DNA of 64,000 nucleotides from Siphonodentalium dalli. Its lineage: Eukaryota > Mollusca > Scaphopoda > Gadilida > Siphonodentaliidae. Below the pieces are notes generated by a model. It searched no databases, was not told the DNA's origin, and saw only the letters and a list, made by a program, of their open reading frames with translations. A program made the position numbers and the translations under genes. This document shows positions 45,935 through 56,683 of the stretch, piece by piece. The stretch spans positions 1-64,000 of the forward strand of contig CP136062.1 in NCBI GenBank assembly GCA_032622095.1, in the 5' to 3' direction. Position 1 is the first letter of the stretch; each line of letters begins with the position of its first letter.

Positions 45935-45997
45935 CAAGCCTGCAAATAGCCTGTCTGTCATTTGCAGAATGAGGTCCCCAGACGGTGAATTTAGTGA
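45935..45997 (+). mobile_element. Truncated fold-back copy at the left edge of the A array
   Basis: CAAGCCTG, then CTGTCATTTGCAGAATGAGG and GGTGAATTTAGTGA match 42,686-42,747. The match stops exactly where the first A monomer (GATTCATATAACCC) begins at 45,996, so the A array is joined to, or inserted in, this element. Confidence 0.75.
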
Positions 45998-47444
45998 TTC
46001 ATATAACCCACATGGAGCCTCTCTACAGGTGTCGTCTGTATCGGTCTACGTGGGGCTCTGTGTTACATATAATTAGTCAGGCTATCTGTACAGATATATA
46101 TAGCATCATTAGGACAGCAACGATTCATAAAACCCACAGGGAGCCCCACTACAGAGTGTCGTCTGCTCCCGTCTATGTGGGGCTCTCCGTGTTACATATA
46201 ATTATTCATGATATCTATACAGATATATGCAACATCATGAGGGCAGCAACGATTCATATAACCCACAGGGAGGCTCATTACAGAGTGTCGACTGCTCCGG
46301 TCTATGTGGGGCTCTCCGTGTTACATATAATTATTCAGGCTATCTATACAGATGTATAACATAATCAGGGCAGCAATGATTCATATAACCCATAGGGAGG
46401 CTCACTACAGAGTGCCGTCTGGTCCAGACTATGTGGGACTCTCTGTGTTACATATAATTAGTCAGGCTATCTATACAGATATATATAGCATCATGAGGGC
46501 AGCAACGATTCATATAACCCACAGGGAGCCTCAATACAGAGTGTCGTCTGCTCCCGTCTATGTGGGGCTCTCTGTAATACATATAATTAGTCAGGCTATC
46601 TATACAGATATATAACATCATCAGGACAGCAACGATTTATATAACCCACAGGGAGCCTCAATACAGAGTGTCGTCTGATCCAGACTATGTGGGACTCTCT
46701 GTGTTACATATAATTAGTCAGGCTATCTATACAGATATATATAACATCGTCAGGGCAGCAGCGATTCATATAACCCACAGGGAGCCTCAGTACAGAGTGT
46801 CGTCTGCTTCCGTTTATTTGGGTCTCTCTGTAATACATATAATTAGTCAGGCTATCTATACAGATATATATAACATCACGAGGACAGCAGCGATTCATAT
46901 AACCCACAGGGAGCCTCACTACAGAGTGTCGTCTGATCCAGACTATGTGGGACTCTCTGTGTTTAATATAATTGGTCAGGCTATCTTTTCAGATGTATAA
47001 CATCATGAGGGCAGCAACGATTCATACAACCCACAGGGAGCCTCACTACAGTGTGTCGTCTGCTCCCGTCTATGTGGGACTCTCTGTGTTACATATAATT
47101 AATCAGGCTATCTATACAGATATATAACATAATCAGGGCAGCAACGATTCATATAACCCACAGGGAGACTCACTACAGAGTGTCGTCTGCTGCGGTCTAT
47201 GTGGGACTCTCTGTGTTACATATAATTAGTCAGGCTATATATATACAGATATATATAACATCATCAGGGCCGCATCGATTCATATAACCCACAGGGAGCC
47301 TCACGACAGAGTGTCGTCTGCTCCAGACTATGTGGGACTCTCTGTGTTACATATAATTAGTCAGGCTATCTATACAGATATATATAGCATCATGAGGGCA
47401 GCAACGATTCATATAACCCACAGGGAGCCTCACTACAGAGTGTC
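45996..47444. repeat. Repeat A array 1 (~127-bp monomer)
   Basis: About 11 monomers of 125-131 bp. Each contains CATATAACCCACAGGGAGCC, CAGAGTGTCGTCTGCTCC, TCTATGTGGGACTCTCTGTG, TTACATATAATTAGTCAGGC, and an AT-rich linker of TATA repeats leading to AACATCATCAGGGCAGCAAC. Monomer variation is higher in this first array than in later ones. Plus-strand ORFs of 76-124 codons and minus-strand ones of 71 arise wherever monomers are 129 bp; the protein-level repeats simply mirror the DNA and are interrupted when length changes. The array ends abruptly in mid-monomer at 47,444. Confidence 0.95.
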
Positions 47445-47849
47445 AAATGAATATTCTTGTGAGACTCCCCATACGAAAGTGCCCCCACATACCAAGTTTC
47501 ATCGAAATCCCGTGATATTCGGGCGTTTGACCTTGAAATGACCCGATGCCAAGTTCAAGGTTACGTCGCACGGGCAAATTAATAGGTTTATGCCACTTTC
47601 CGACCGAAGGTACCCCCACATACCAAGTTTCATCGAAATCCCGTGATATTCGGGCGTTTGACCTTGAAATGACCCAATTTCAAGGTCAAGGTCACATCGC
47701 ACGGACAAATTAATAGGCCCATGCCACCCACCGGCCGAAAATACCCCCACATACGAAGTTTCATCGAAATCGGGTCGGCCGTTTTCGAGTTCATCGCGAA
47801 CACACACACACAGACACACACACACACAGATCTTCCAAAATATATATTA
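47445..47849. repeat. B block 1 (131-bp modules plus AC-rich tail)
   Basis: Starts inside a B element at AAATGAATATTC; the head is missing. Two and a half 131-bp modules follow, each with CATACCAAGTTTCATCGAAA, a TTTGACCTTGAAATGACC block, TTCAAGGTCAAGGTCAC or a variant, and GCACGGGCAAATTAATAGG. It closes with CGAGTTCATCGCGAAC, an ACACAC/AGACAC microsatellite and CAGATCTTCCAAAATATATA. ORFs on both strands come from the repeated modules. Confidence 0.9.
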
Positions 47850-48483
47850 GACTAGCCGATGAGCCCGACATTGTCCGGGCTATTCAAAAACCAAATTTCC
47901 AAGTCGATAGCTCCACCCGTTTCCGATATCTGGTCTGCGCATGCGCGAAGCTGGCGTCGCACGGGCTCGGCGACCAGATAAATTTCGTATCCGGGGCAAG
48001 ATACATTCACATAGCAAATTTCAAGTCGATAGCTCCACCCGTTTCCGAGATCTCGTCTGCGCATGTGCGAAGCTGGCGTCGCACGGGCTCGGCGACCCGA
48101 TAAAATTTGTATCCGGGGCAAGATACAGTCACATAGCAAATTTCAAGTCGATAGCTCCACCCGTTTCCGAGATCTCGTCTGCGCATGCGCGAAGCTGGCG
48201 TCGCACAGACTCGGCGACCAGATAAAATTCGTACTCGGGGCAAGATACATTCACATACCAAGTTTCAAGTCGATAGCTCCTCCCGTTTCCGAGATCTCGT
48301 CTGCGCATGCGCTGCACGGGCGTCGCACGGGCTCGCCAATACGACAACGACCACCGCCTGGTCAAACTACACACACATACCAAGTTTCGTCCCGATCGGT
48401 CGAGAATCGTAGATTTGTATTAAGGACAGACAGAGAGACAGTCAGACAAACAGACAGACAGAGGTCTTCAAAATATATATGAG
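47850..48483. repeat. C block 1 (122-bp modules plus ACAGAC tail)
   Basis: Head GACTAGCCGATGAGCCCGAC with a CCCGACATTGTCCGGG hairpin, then four 122-bp modules. Each module has AAGTCGATAGCTCCACCCG, GATCTCGTCTGCGCATGCGC, GCTGGCGTCGCACGGGCTCG and TCCGGGGCAAGATACATTC. The tail has CATACCAAGTTTCGTCCCG, ATCGGTCGAGAATCG, a CAGACAGA microsatellite and GGTCTTCAAAATATATAT. GC-rich and CpG-rich compared with the A arrays that flank it. The 122-bp spacing is read from the GCGAAGCTGGCGTCG block at successive positions 47,945, 48,067 and 48,189. Confidence 0.92.
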
Positions 48484-50110
48484 ATAATCAGGGCAGCAAT
48501 GATTCATATAACCCACAGGGAGCCTCAATACAGAGTGTCGTCTGCTCCGGTCTATGTGGGACTCTCTGTGTTACATATAATTAATCAGGCTATCTATACA
48601 GATATATAACATAATCAGGGCAGCAACGATTCATATAACCCACAGGGAGCCTCACTACAGAGTGTCGTCTGCTCCGGTCTATTGGGGACTCTCTGTGTTA
48701 CATATAATTAGTCAGGCTATATATATACAGATATATATAACATCATCAGGGCCGCATCGATTCATATAACCCACAGGGAGCCTCACGACAGAGTGTCGTC
48801 TGCTCCAGACTATGTGGGACTCTCTGTGTTACATATAATTAGTCAGGCTATCTATACAGATATATATAGCATCATGAGGGCAGCAACGATTCATATAACC
48901 CACAGGGAGCCTCACTACAGAGTGTCGTCTGCTGCCGTCTATGTGGGTCTCTCTGTAATACATATAATTAGTCAGGCTATCTATACAGATATATATAACA
49001 CCACGAGGACAGCAGCGATTCATATAACCCACAGTGAGCCTCACTACAGAGTGTCGTCTGCTCCGGTCTATGTGGGACTCTCTGTGTTACATATAATTAA
49101 TCAGGCTATCTATACAGATATATAACATAATCAGGGCAGCAACGATTCATATAACCCACAGGGAGCCTCACTACAGAGTGTCGTCTGCTCCGGTCTATTG
49201 GGGACTCTCTGTGTTACATATAATTAGTCAGGCTATATATATACAGATATATATAACATCATCAGGGCCGCATCGATTCATATAACCCACAGGGAGCCTC
49301 AATACAGAGTGTCGTCTGCTCCGGTCTATGTGTGACTCTATGTGTTACATATAATTAGTCAGGCTATCTATACAGATATATATAGCATCATGAGGGCAGC
49401 AACGATTCATATAACCCACAGGGAGCCTCACTACAGAGTGTCGTCTGCTGCCGTCTATGTGGGTCTCTCTGTAATACATATAATTAGTCAGGCTATCTAT
49501 ACAGATATATATAACACCACGAGGACAGCAGCGATTCATATAACCCACAGTGAGCCTCACTACAGAGTGTCGTCTGCTCCGGTCTATGTGAGGCTCTCTG
49601 TGTTACATATAATTATTCAGGCTATATACACAGATGTGTAACATAATCAGGGCAGCAAGGATTCATATAACCCACAGGGAGCCTCACTACAGAGCGCCGT
49701 CTGATCCAGTCTATGTGGGACACTCTGTGTTACATATAATCGATTCATATAACCCACAGGGAGCCTCAATACAGAGTGTCGTCTGCTCCGGTCTATGTGG
49801 GACTCTCTGTGCTACATGATTAGTCAGGCTATATATACAGATATATATAACATGATCAGGGCAGCAACGATTCATATAACCCACAGGGAGCCTCAATACA
49901 GAGTGTCGTCTGCTCCGGTTTATGTGTGACTCTATGTGTTACATATAATTAGTCAGGCTATATATACAGCTATATATAACATAATCAGGGCAGCAACGAT
50001 TCATATAACCCACAGGGAGCCTCACTACAGAGTGTCGTCTGCTCCGGTCCATGTGGGGCTCTCTGTGTTACATATAATTAGTCAGGCTATATATACAAAT
50101 ATATATAACA
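48484..50110. repeat. Repeat A array 2
   Basis: About 13 A monomers. It contains an internal duplication: a block of about 500 bp running from the TATTGGGGAC monomer (48,680) onward is repeated from about 49,196, giving two near-identical copies of the GCTGCCGTCTATG / GAGGACAGCAGCG monomer pair (48,930-49,015 and 49,446-49,531). One monomer near 49,740 is shortened to about 82 bp by loss of the TTAGTCAGG-to-AGCAAC half. It ends at ATATATATAACA, where B element 2 begins. Confidence 0.93.
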
Positions 50111-50680
50111 CTAGAAGGTGACCCGACTTCGTCCGGGCTTTGACCTTGAATTGACCCATCCAAAACACTCAGTGGACAAAAGTAGCCCTATGTATAAAAT
50201 TTCGTCGAAATCCCATCAAAATTGGCGATTTGACCTTGAATTGACCAGATTTCAAGGTCAAGGTCACGTCGCACGGGCAAATGAATATGCTTATGAGACT
50301 CCCCATAGGAAAGTACCCCCCACATACCAAGTTTCATCGAAATCCCGTGATATTCGGGCGTTTGACCTTGAAATGACCGATGTTAAGGTCAAGGTCACGT
50401 CGCATCGGGCAAATTAATATGCCCATGCCACCCCCCGGCCGAAAATACCCCCACAATACCAAGTTTCATCGAAATCCCGTGATATTCGGGCGTTTGACCT
50501 TGAAATGACCCGATTTCAAGGTCAATGTCACGTTGCACGGACAAATTAATAGGCCCATGCCAACCCCGGCCGAAAATACCCCCACACACCAAGTTTCATC
50601 GAAATCGGCTAGGCCGTTTTCGAGTTCATCGCGAACACACACACACACAGACAGACAGATCTTCCAAAATATAAAATAGA
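50111..50680. repeat. B element 2 (complete with head and tail)
   Basis: Head CTAGAAGGTGACCCGACTTC with the hairpin CCCGACTTCGTCCGGG, a lead section with CCAAAACACTCAGTGGACAA, three 131-bp-type modules, then the AC/AGAC microsatellite and CAGATCTTCCAAAATATAAA. It lies between an A array and element B'. Several single-base insertions distinguish it from copies at 54,613 and 57,877 (for example an extra C at about 50,320 and an extra T in GCATCGGGC at 50,405). Confidence 0.88.
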
Positions 50681-51430
50681 CTAGAAGGTGACCCCGACTT
50701 CGTCCGGGCTTTGACCTTGACTTGTCCATTTTGAAGGTCAAGGTCAAGTGGGGTCGCGATTTGACCAGTCCAAAACACTACCCGGACAAAAGTACCCGAC
50801 AAACGTGCCCGTCGAAATCCATCCGGTTTTACCCGATTTGACCTTGAATTGATGATTTTGAAGGGTCAAGGTCAGGTCGGGGTAACGATTTGACCCGTCG
50901 AAAACACTCAATGGACAAAAGTAACCCCTATGTATAAAATTTCGTCGAAATCCCATCAAAATTGGCGATTTGACCTTGAATTGACCAGATTTCAAGGTCA
51001 AGGTCACGTCGCACGGGCAAATGAATATTCTTGTGAGACTCCCCATACGAAAGTGCCCCCCACATACCAAGTTTCATCGAAATCCCGTGATATTCGGGCG
51101 TTTGACCTTGAAATGACCCCGATGCCAAGTTCAAGGTTACGTCGCACGGGCAAATTAATAGGTTTATGCCACTTTCCGGCCGAAGGTACTCCCAGCATAC
51201 CAAGTTTCATCGAAAATCCCGTGATATTCGGGCGTTTGACCTTGAAATGACCCAATTTCAAGGTCAAGGTCACATCGCACGGACAAATTAATAGGCCCAT
51301 GCCACCCACACCGGCCGAAAATACCCCCACATACGAAGTTTCATCGAAAATCGGGTCGGCCGTTTTCGAGTTCATCGCGAACACACACACACAGACACAC
51401 ACACACACAGATCTTCCAAAATATATATTA
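50681..51430. repeat. B' element 2 (B variant with GGTCAAGTGGGGTCG lead)
   Basis: Same head and tail as B but a different lead: GACTTGTCCATTTTGAAGG, GTGGGGTCGCGATTTGACC and CCGGTTTTACCCGATTTGACC, followed by CCAAAACACT or GAAAACACTCAATGGAC and then the standard 131-bp modules. It ends in the ACACAC/AGACAC tail and AGATCTTCCAAAATATATAT. It carries many +1 insertions compared with the copy at 55,179. Confidence 0.88.
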
Positions 51431-52064
51431 GACTAGCCGATGAGCCCGACATTGTCCGGGCTATTCAAAAAACCAAATTTCCAAGTCGATAGCTCCACCC
51501 GTTTCCGATATCTGGTCTGCGCATGCGCGAAGCTGGCGTCGCACGGGCTCGGCGACCAGATAAATTTCGTATCCGGGGCAAGATACATTCACATAGCAAA
51601 TTTCAAGTCGATAGCTCCACCCGTTTCCGAGATCTCGTCTGCGCATGTGCGAAGCTGGCGTCGCACGGGCTCGGCGACCCGATAAAATTCGTATCCGGGG
51701 CAAGATACAGTCACATAGCAAATTTCAAGTCGATAGCTCCACCCGTTTCCGAGATCTCGTCTGCGCATGCGCGAAGCTGGCGTCGCACAGGCTCGGCGAC
51801 CAGATAAAATTCGTACTCGGGGCAAGATACATTCACATACCAAGTTTCAAGTCGATAGCTCCTCCCGTTTCCGAGATCTCGTCTGCGCATGCGCTGCACG
51901 GGCCGTCGCACGGGCTCGCCAATACGACAACGACCACCGCCTGGTCAAACTACACACACATACCAAGTTTCGTCCCGATCGGTCGAGAATCGTAGATTTG
52001 TATTAAGGACAGACAGAGAGACAGTCAGACAAACAGACAGACAGAGGTCTTCAAAATATATATG
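51431..52064. repeat. C block 2
   Basis: Same organisation as C block 1: head hairpin, four 122-bp modules and a CAGACAGA tail. An extra base in CGGGCCGTCGCAC at about 51,900 and an extra A near 51,470 distinguish it from the other copies. Confidence 0.92.
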
Positions 52065-52380
52065 AGATAATCAGGGCAGCAATGATTCATATAACCCACA
52101 GGGAGCCTCAATACAGAGTGTCGTCTGCTCCGGTCTATGTGGGACTCTCTGTGTTACATATAATTAGTCACGGCTATATATATACAGATATATATAACAT
52201 CATCAGGGCCGCATCGATTCATATAACCCACAGGGAGCCTCACGACAGAGTGTCGTCTGCTCCAGACTATGTGGGACTCTCCTGTGTTACATATAATTAG
52301 TCAGGCTATACAGATATATATAGCATCATGAGGGCAGCAACGATTCATATAACCCACAGGGAGCCTCACTACAGAGTGTC
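52065..52380. repeat. Repeat A array 3 (short)
   Basis: Only about 2.5 A monomers. It ends at CAGAGTGTC|AAATGAATATT, exactly the same breakpoint as at 47,444, so this junction was copied, not re-created. Confidence 0.93.
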
Positions 52381-52785
52381 AAATGAATATTCTTGTGAGA
52401 CTCCCCATACGAAAGTGCCCCCACATACCAAGTTTCATCGAAATCCCGTGATATTCGGGCGTTTGACCTTGAAATGACCCGATGCCAAGTTCAAGGTTAC
52501 GTCGCACGGGCAAATTAATAGGTTTATGCCACTTTCCGGCCGAAGGTACCCCCACATACCAAGTTTCATCGAAATCCCGTGATATTCGGGCGTTTGACCT
52601 TGAAATGACCCAATTTCAAGGTCAAGGTCACATCGCACGGACAAATTAATAGGCCCATGCCACCCACCGGCCGAAAATACCCCCACATACGAAGTTTCAT
52701 CGAAATCGGGTCGGCCGTTTTCGAGTTCATCGCGAACACACACACACAGACACACACACACACAGATCTTCCAAAATATATATTA
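52381..52785. repeat. B block 3 (headless, copy of B block 1)
   Basis: Essentially identical to 47,445-47,849 over its full 405 bp and starts at the same internal breakpoint. Together with the following C block it forms a roughly 1.04-kb segment duplicated at a distance of about 4.94 kb. Confidence 0.92.
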
Positions 52786-53419
52786 GACTAGCCGATGAGC
52801 CCGACATTGTCCGGGCTATTCAAAAACCAAATTTCCAAGTCGATAGCTCCACCCGTTTCCGATATCTGGTCTGCGCTTGCGCGAAGCTGGCGTCGCACGG
52901 GCTCGGCGACCAGATAAATTTCTTATCCGGGGCAAGATACATTCACATAGCAAATTTCAAGTCGATAGCTCCACCCGTTTCCGAGATCTCGTCTGCGCAT
53001 GTGCGAAGCTGGCGTCGCACGGGCTCGGCGACCCGATAAAATTCGTATCCGGGGCAAGATACAGTCACATAGCAAATTTCAAGTCGATAGCTCCACCCGT
53101 TTCCGAGATCTCGTCTGCGCATGCGCGAAGCTGGCTTCGCACAGGCTCGGCGACCAGATAAAATTCGTACTCGGGGCAAGATACATTCACATACCAAGTT
53201 TCAAGTCGATAGCTCCTCCCGTTTCCGAGATCTCGTCTGCGCATGCGCTGCACGGGCGTCGCACGGGCTCGCCAATACGACAACGACCACCGCCTGGTCA
53301 AACTACACACACATACCAAGTTTCGTCCCGATCGGTCGAGAATCGTAGATTTGTATTAAGGACAGACAGAGAGACAGTCAGACAAACAGACAGACAGAGG
53401 TCTTCAAAATATATATGAG
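52786..53419. repeat. C block 3
   Basis: Four 122-bp modules with standard head and tail. Private changes include CTGCGCTTGCGCG at 52,870 and GCTGGCTTCGCAC at about 53,131, both also present in C block 4 at 56,139 and 56,395, which links these two copies by recent descent. Confidence 0.93.
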
Positions 53420-54612
53420 ATAATCAGGGCAGCAATGATTCATATAACCCACAGGGAGCCTCAATACAGAGTGTCGTCTGCTCCGGTCTATGTGGGACTC
53501 TCTGTGTTACATATAATTAATCAGGCTATCTATACAGATATATAACATAATCAGGGCAGCAACGATTCATATAACCCACAGGGAGCCTCACTACAGAGTG
53601 TCGTCTGCTCCGGTCTATTGGGGACTCTCTGTGTTACATATAATTAGTCAGGCTATATATATACAGATATATATAACATCATCAGGGCCGCATCGATTCA
53701 TATAACCCACAGGGAGCCTCACGACAGAGTGTCGTCTGCTCCAGACTATGTGGGACTCTCTGTGTTACATATAATTAGTCAGGCTATCTATACAGATATA
53801 TATAGCATCATGAGGGCAGCAACGATTCATATAACCCACAGGGAGCCTCACTACAGAGTGTCGTCTGCTGCCGTCTATGTGGGTCTCTCTGTAATACATA
53901 TAATTAGTCAGGCTATCTATACAGATATATATAACACCACGAGGACAGCAGCGATTCATATAACCCACAGTGAGCCTCACTACAGAGTGTCGTCTGCTCC
54001 GGTCTATGTGAGGCTCTCTGTGTTACATATAATTATTCAGGCTATATACACAGATGTGTAACATAATCAGGGCAGCAAGGATTCATATAACCCACAGGGA
54101 GCCTCACTACAGAGCGCCGTCTGATCCAGTCTATGTGGGACACTCTGTGTTACATATAATCGATTCATATGACCCACAGGGAGCCTCAATACAGAGCGCC
54201 GTCTGATCCAGTCTATGTGGGACACTCTGTGTTACATATAATCGATTCATATAACCCACAGGGAGCCTCAATACAGAGTGTCGTCTGCTCCGGTCTATGT
54301 GGGACTCTCTGTGCTACATGATTAGTCAGGCTATATATACAGATATATATAACATGATCAGGGCAGCAACGATTCATATAACCCACAGGGAGCCTCAATA
54401 CAGAGTGTCGTCTGCTCCGGTCTATGTGTGACTCTATGTGTTACATATAATTAGTCAGGCTATATATACAGCTATATATAACATAATCAGGGCAGCAACG
54501 ATTCATATAACCCACAGGGAGCCTCACTACAGAGTGTCGTCTGCTCCGGTCCATGTGGGGCTCTCTGTGTTACATATAATTAGTCAGGCTATATATACAA
54601 ATATATATAACA
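53420..54612. repeat. Repeat A array 4
   Basis: About nine full monomers plus two shortened 82-bp ones around 54,165-54,246 (CATATGACCC and GAGCGCCGTCTGATCC variants). It begins the first of three consecutive A-B-B'-C composites; the composite runs to 56,683 (3,264 bp). Confidence 0.94.
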
Positions 54613-55178
54613 CTAGAAGGTGACCCGACTTCGTCCGGGCTTTGACCTTGAATTGACCCATCCAAAACACTCAGTGGACAAAAGTAGCCCTATGTATAAA
54701 ATTTCGTCGAAATCCCATCAAAATTGGCGATTTCACCTTGAATTGACCAGATTTCAAGGTCAATGTCACGTCGCACGGGCAAATGAATATGCTTATGAGA
54801 CTCCCCATTGGAAAGTACCCCCACATACCAAGTTTCATCGAAATCCCGTGATATTCGGGCGTTTGACCTTGAAATGACCCGATATTAAGGTCAAGGTCAC
54901 GTCGCACGGGCAAATTAATATGCCCATGCCACCCCGGCCGAAAATACCCCCACATACCAAGTTTCATCGAAATCCCGTGATATTCGGGCGTTTGACCTTG
55001 AAATGACCCGATTTCAAGGTCAATGTCACGTTGCACGGACAAATTAATAGGCCCATGCCAACCCTGGCCGAAAATACCCCCACACACCAAGTTTCATCGA
55101 AATCGGCTAGGCCGTTTTCGAGTTCATCGCGAACACACACACACACAGACAGACAGATCTTCCAAAATATAAAATAGA
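54613..55178. repeat. B element 4
   Basis: Complete B element with CTAG head, hairpin, lead section, three modules and AGACAGAC tail. Nearly identical to B element 5. Confidence 0.9.
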
Positions 55179-56049
55179 CTAGAAGGTGACCCGACTTCGT
55201 CCGGGCTTTGACCTTGACTTGTCCATTTTGAAGGTCAAGGTCAAGTGGGGTCGCGATTTGACCAGTCCAAAACACTACCCGGACAAAAGTACCCGACAAA
55301 CGTGCCCGTCGAAATTCATCCGGTTTTACCCGATTTGACCTTGAATTGATGATTTTGAAGGTCAAGGTCAGGTCGGGGTAACGATTTGACCCGTCGAAAA
55401 CACTCAATGGACAAAAGTAACCCTATGTATAAAATTTCGTCGAAATCCCATCAAAATTGGCGATTTGACCTTGAATTGACCAGATTTCAAGGTCAAGGTC
55501 ACGTCGCACGGGCAAATGAATATTCTTGTGAGACTCCCCATACGAAAGTGCCCCCACATACCAAGTTTCATCGAAATCCCGTGATATTCGGGCGTTTGAC
55601 CTTGAAATGACCCGATGCCAAGTTCAAGGTTACGTCGCACGGGCAAATTAATAGGTTTATGCCACTCTCCGGCCGAAGGTACCCCCACATACCAAGTTTC
55701 ATCGAAATCCCGTGATATTCGGGCGTTTGACCTTGAAATGACCCGATGCCAAGTTCAAGGTTACGTCGCACGGGCAAATTAATAGGTTTATGCCACTTTC
55801 CGGCCGAAGGTACCCCCACATACCAAGTTTCATCGAAATCCCGTGATATTCGGGCGTTTGACCTTGAAATGACCCAATTTCAAGGTCAAGGTCACATCGC
55901 ACGGACAAATTAATAGGCCCATGCCACCCACCGGCCGAAAATACCCCCACATACGAAGTTTCATCGAAATCGGGTCGGCCGTTTTCGAGTTCATCGCGAA
56001 CACACACACACAGACACACACACACACAGATCTTCCAAAATATATATTA
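55179..56049. repeat. B' element 4 (with one extra 131-bp module)
   Basis: As B' element 2, but containing one additional 131-bp module: the CGAAGGTACCCCCACATACC-to-next block occurs twice (about 55,675-55,805 and 55,806-55,936). The copy at 58,443 lacks it, which accounts for the 130-bp difference between composites. Confidence 0.9.
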
Positions 56050-56683
56050 GACTAGCCGATGAGCCCGACATTGTCCGGGCTATTCAAAAACCAAATTTCC
56101 AAGTCGATAGCTCCACCCGTTTCCGATATCTGGTCTGCGCTTGCGCGAAGCTGGCGTCGCACGGGCTCGGCGACCAGATAAATTTCGTATCCGGGGCAAG
56201 ATACATTCACATAGCAAATTTCAAGTCGATAGCTCCACCCGTTTCCGAGATCTCGTCTGCGCATGTGCGAAGCTGGCGTCGCACGGGCTCGGCGACCCGA
56301 TAAAATTCGTATCCGGGGCAAGATACAGTCACATAGCAAATTTCAAGTCGATAGCTCCACCCGTTTCCGAGATCTCGTCTGCGCATGCGCGAAGCTGGCT
56401 TCGCACAGGCTCGGCGACCAGATAAAATTCGTACTCGGGGCAAGATACATTCACATACCAAGTTTCAAGTCGATAGCTCCTCCCGTTTCCGAGATCTCGT
56501 CTGCGCATGCGCTGCACGGGCGTCGCACGGGCTCGCCAATACGACAACGACCACCGCCTGGTCAAACTACACACACATACCAAGTTTCGTCCCGATCGGT
56601 CGAGAATCGTAGATTTGTATTAAGGACAGACAGAGAGACAGTCAGACAAACAGACAGACAGAGGTCTTCAAAATATATATGAG
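56050..56683. repeat. C block 4
   Basis: Four 122-bp modules with head hairpin and CAGACAGA tail; shares the CTTGCGCG and GGCTTCGCAC changes with C block 3. Confidence 0.93.

Noticed and set aside
45640..45945. 101-codon minus-strand ORF with repeated LIFILGVRLTH
   Set aside because: It is the reverse strand of the 33-bp splice-donor array; 33 is a multiple of three, so the ORF stays open by periodicity alone.
45985..47541. Repeat ORFs of 71-124 codons with HITHREPHYRVSSAP motifs
   Set aside because: They follow the A monomer and exist only where monomers are 129 bp long. Similar ORFs open on the minus strand, and indels between monomers break them, so they are by-products of the DNA repeat.
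47850..47890. Hammerhead ribozyme suggested by CCGATGAG followed by a hairpin in the C head
   Set aside because: The conserved CUGAUGA and GAAA core and a GUC-type cleavage site in the right order are absent; only the hairpin is real.
47852..48482. Overlapping ORFs on both strands in the C blocks (84-139 codons)
   Set aside because: The 122-bp module is not a multiple of three, so successive modules are read in different frames, and the ORFs run through microsatellite tails. No known domain or codon bias is seen.
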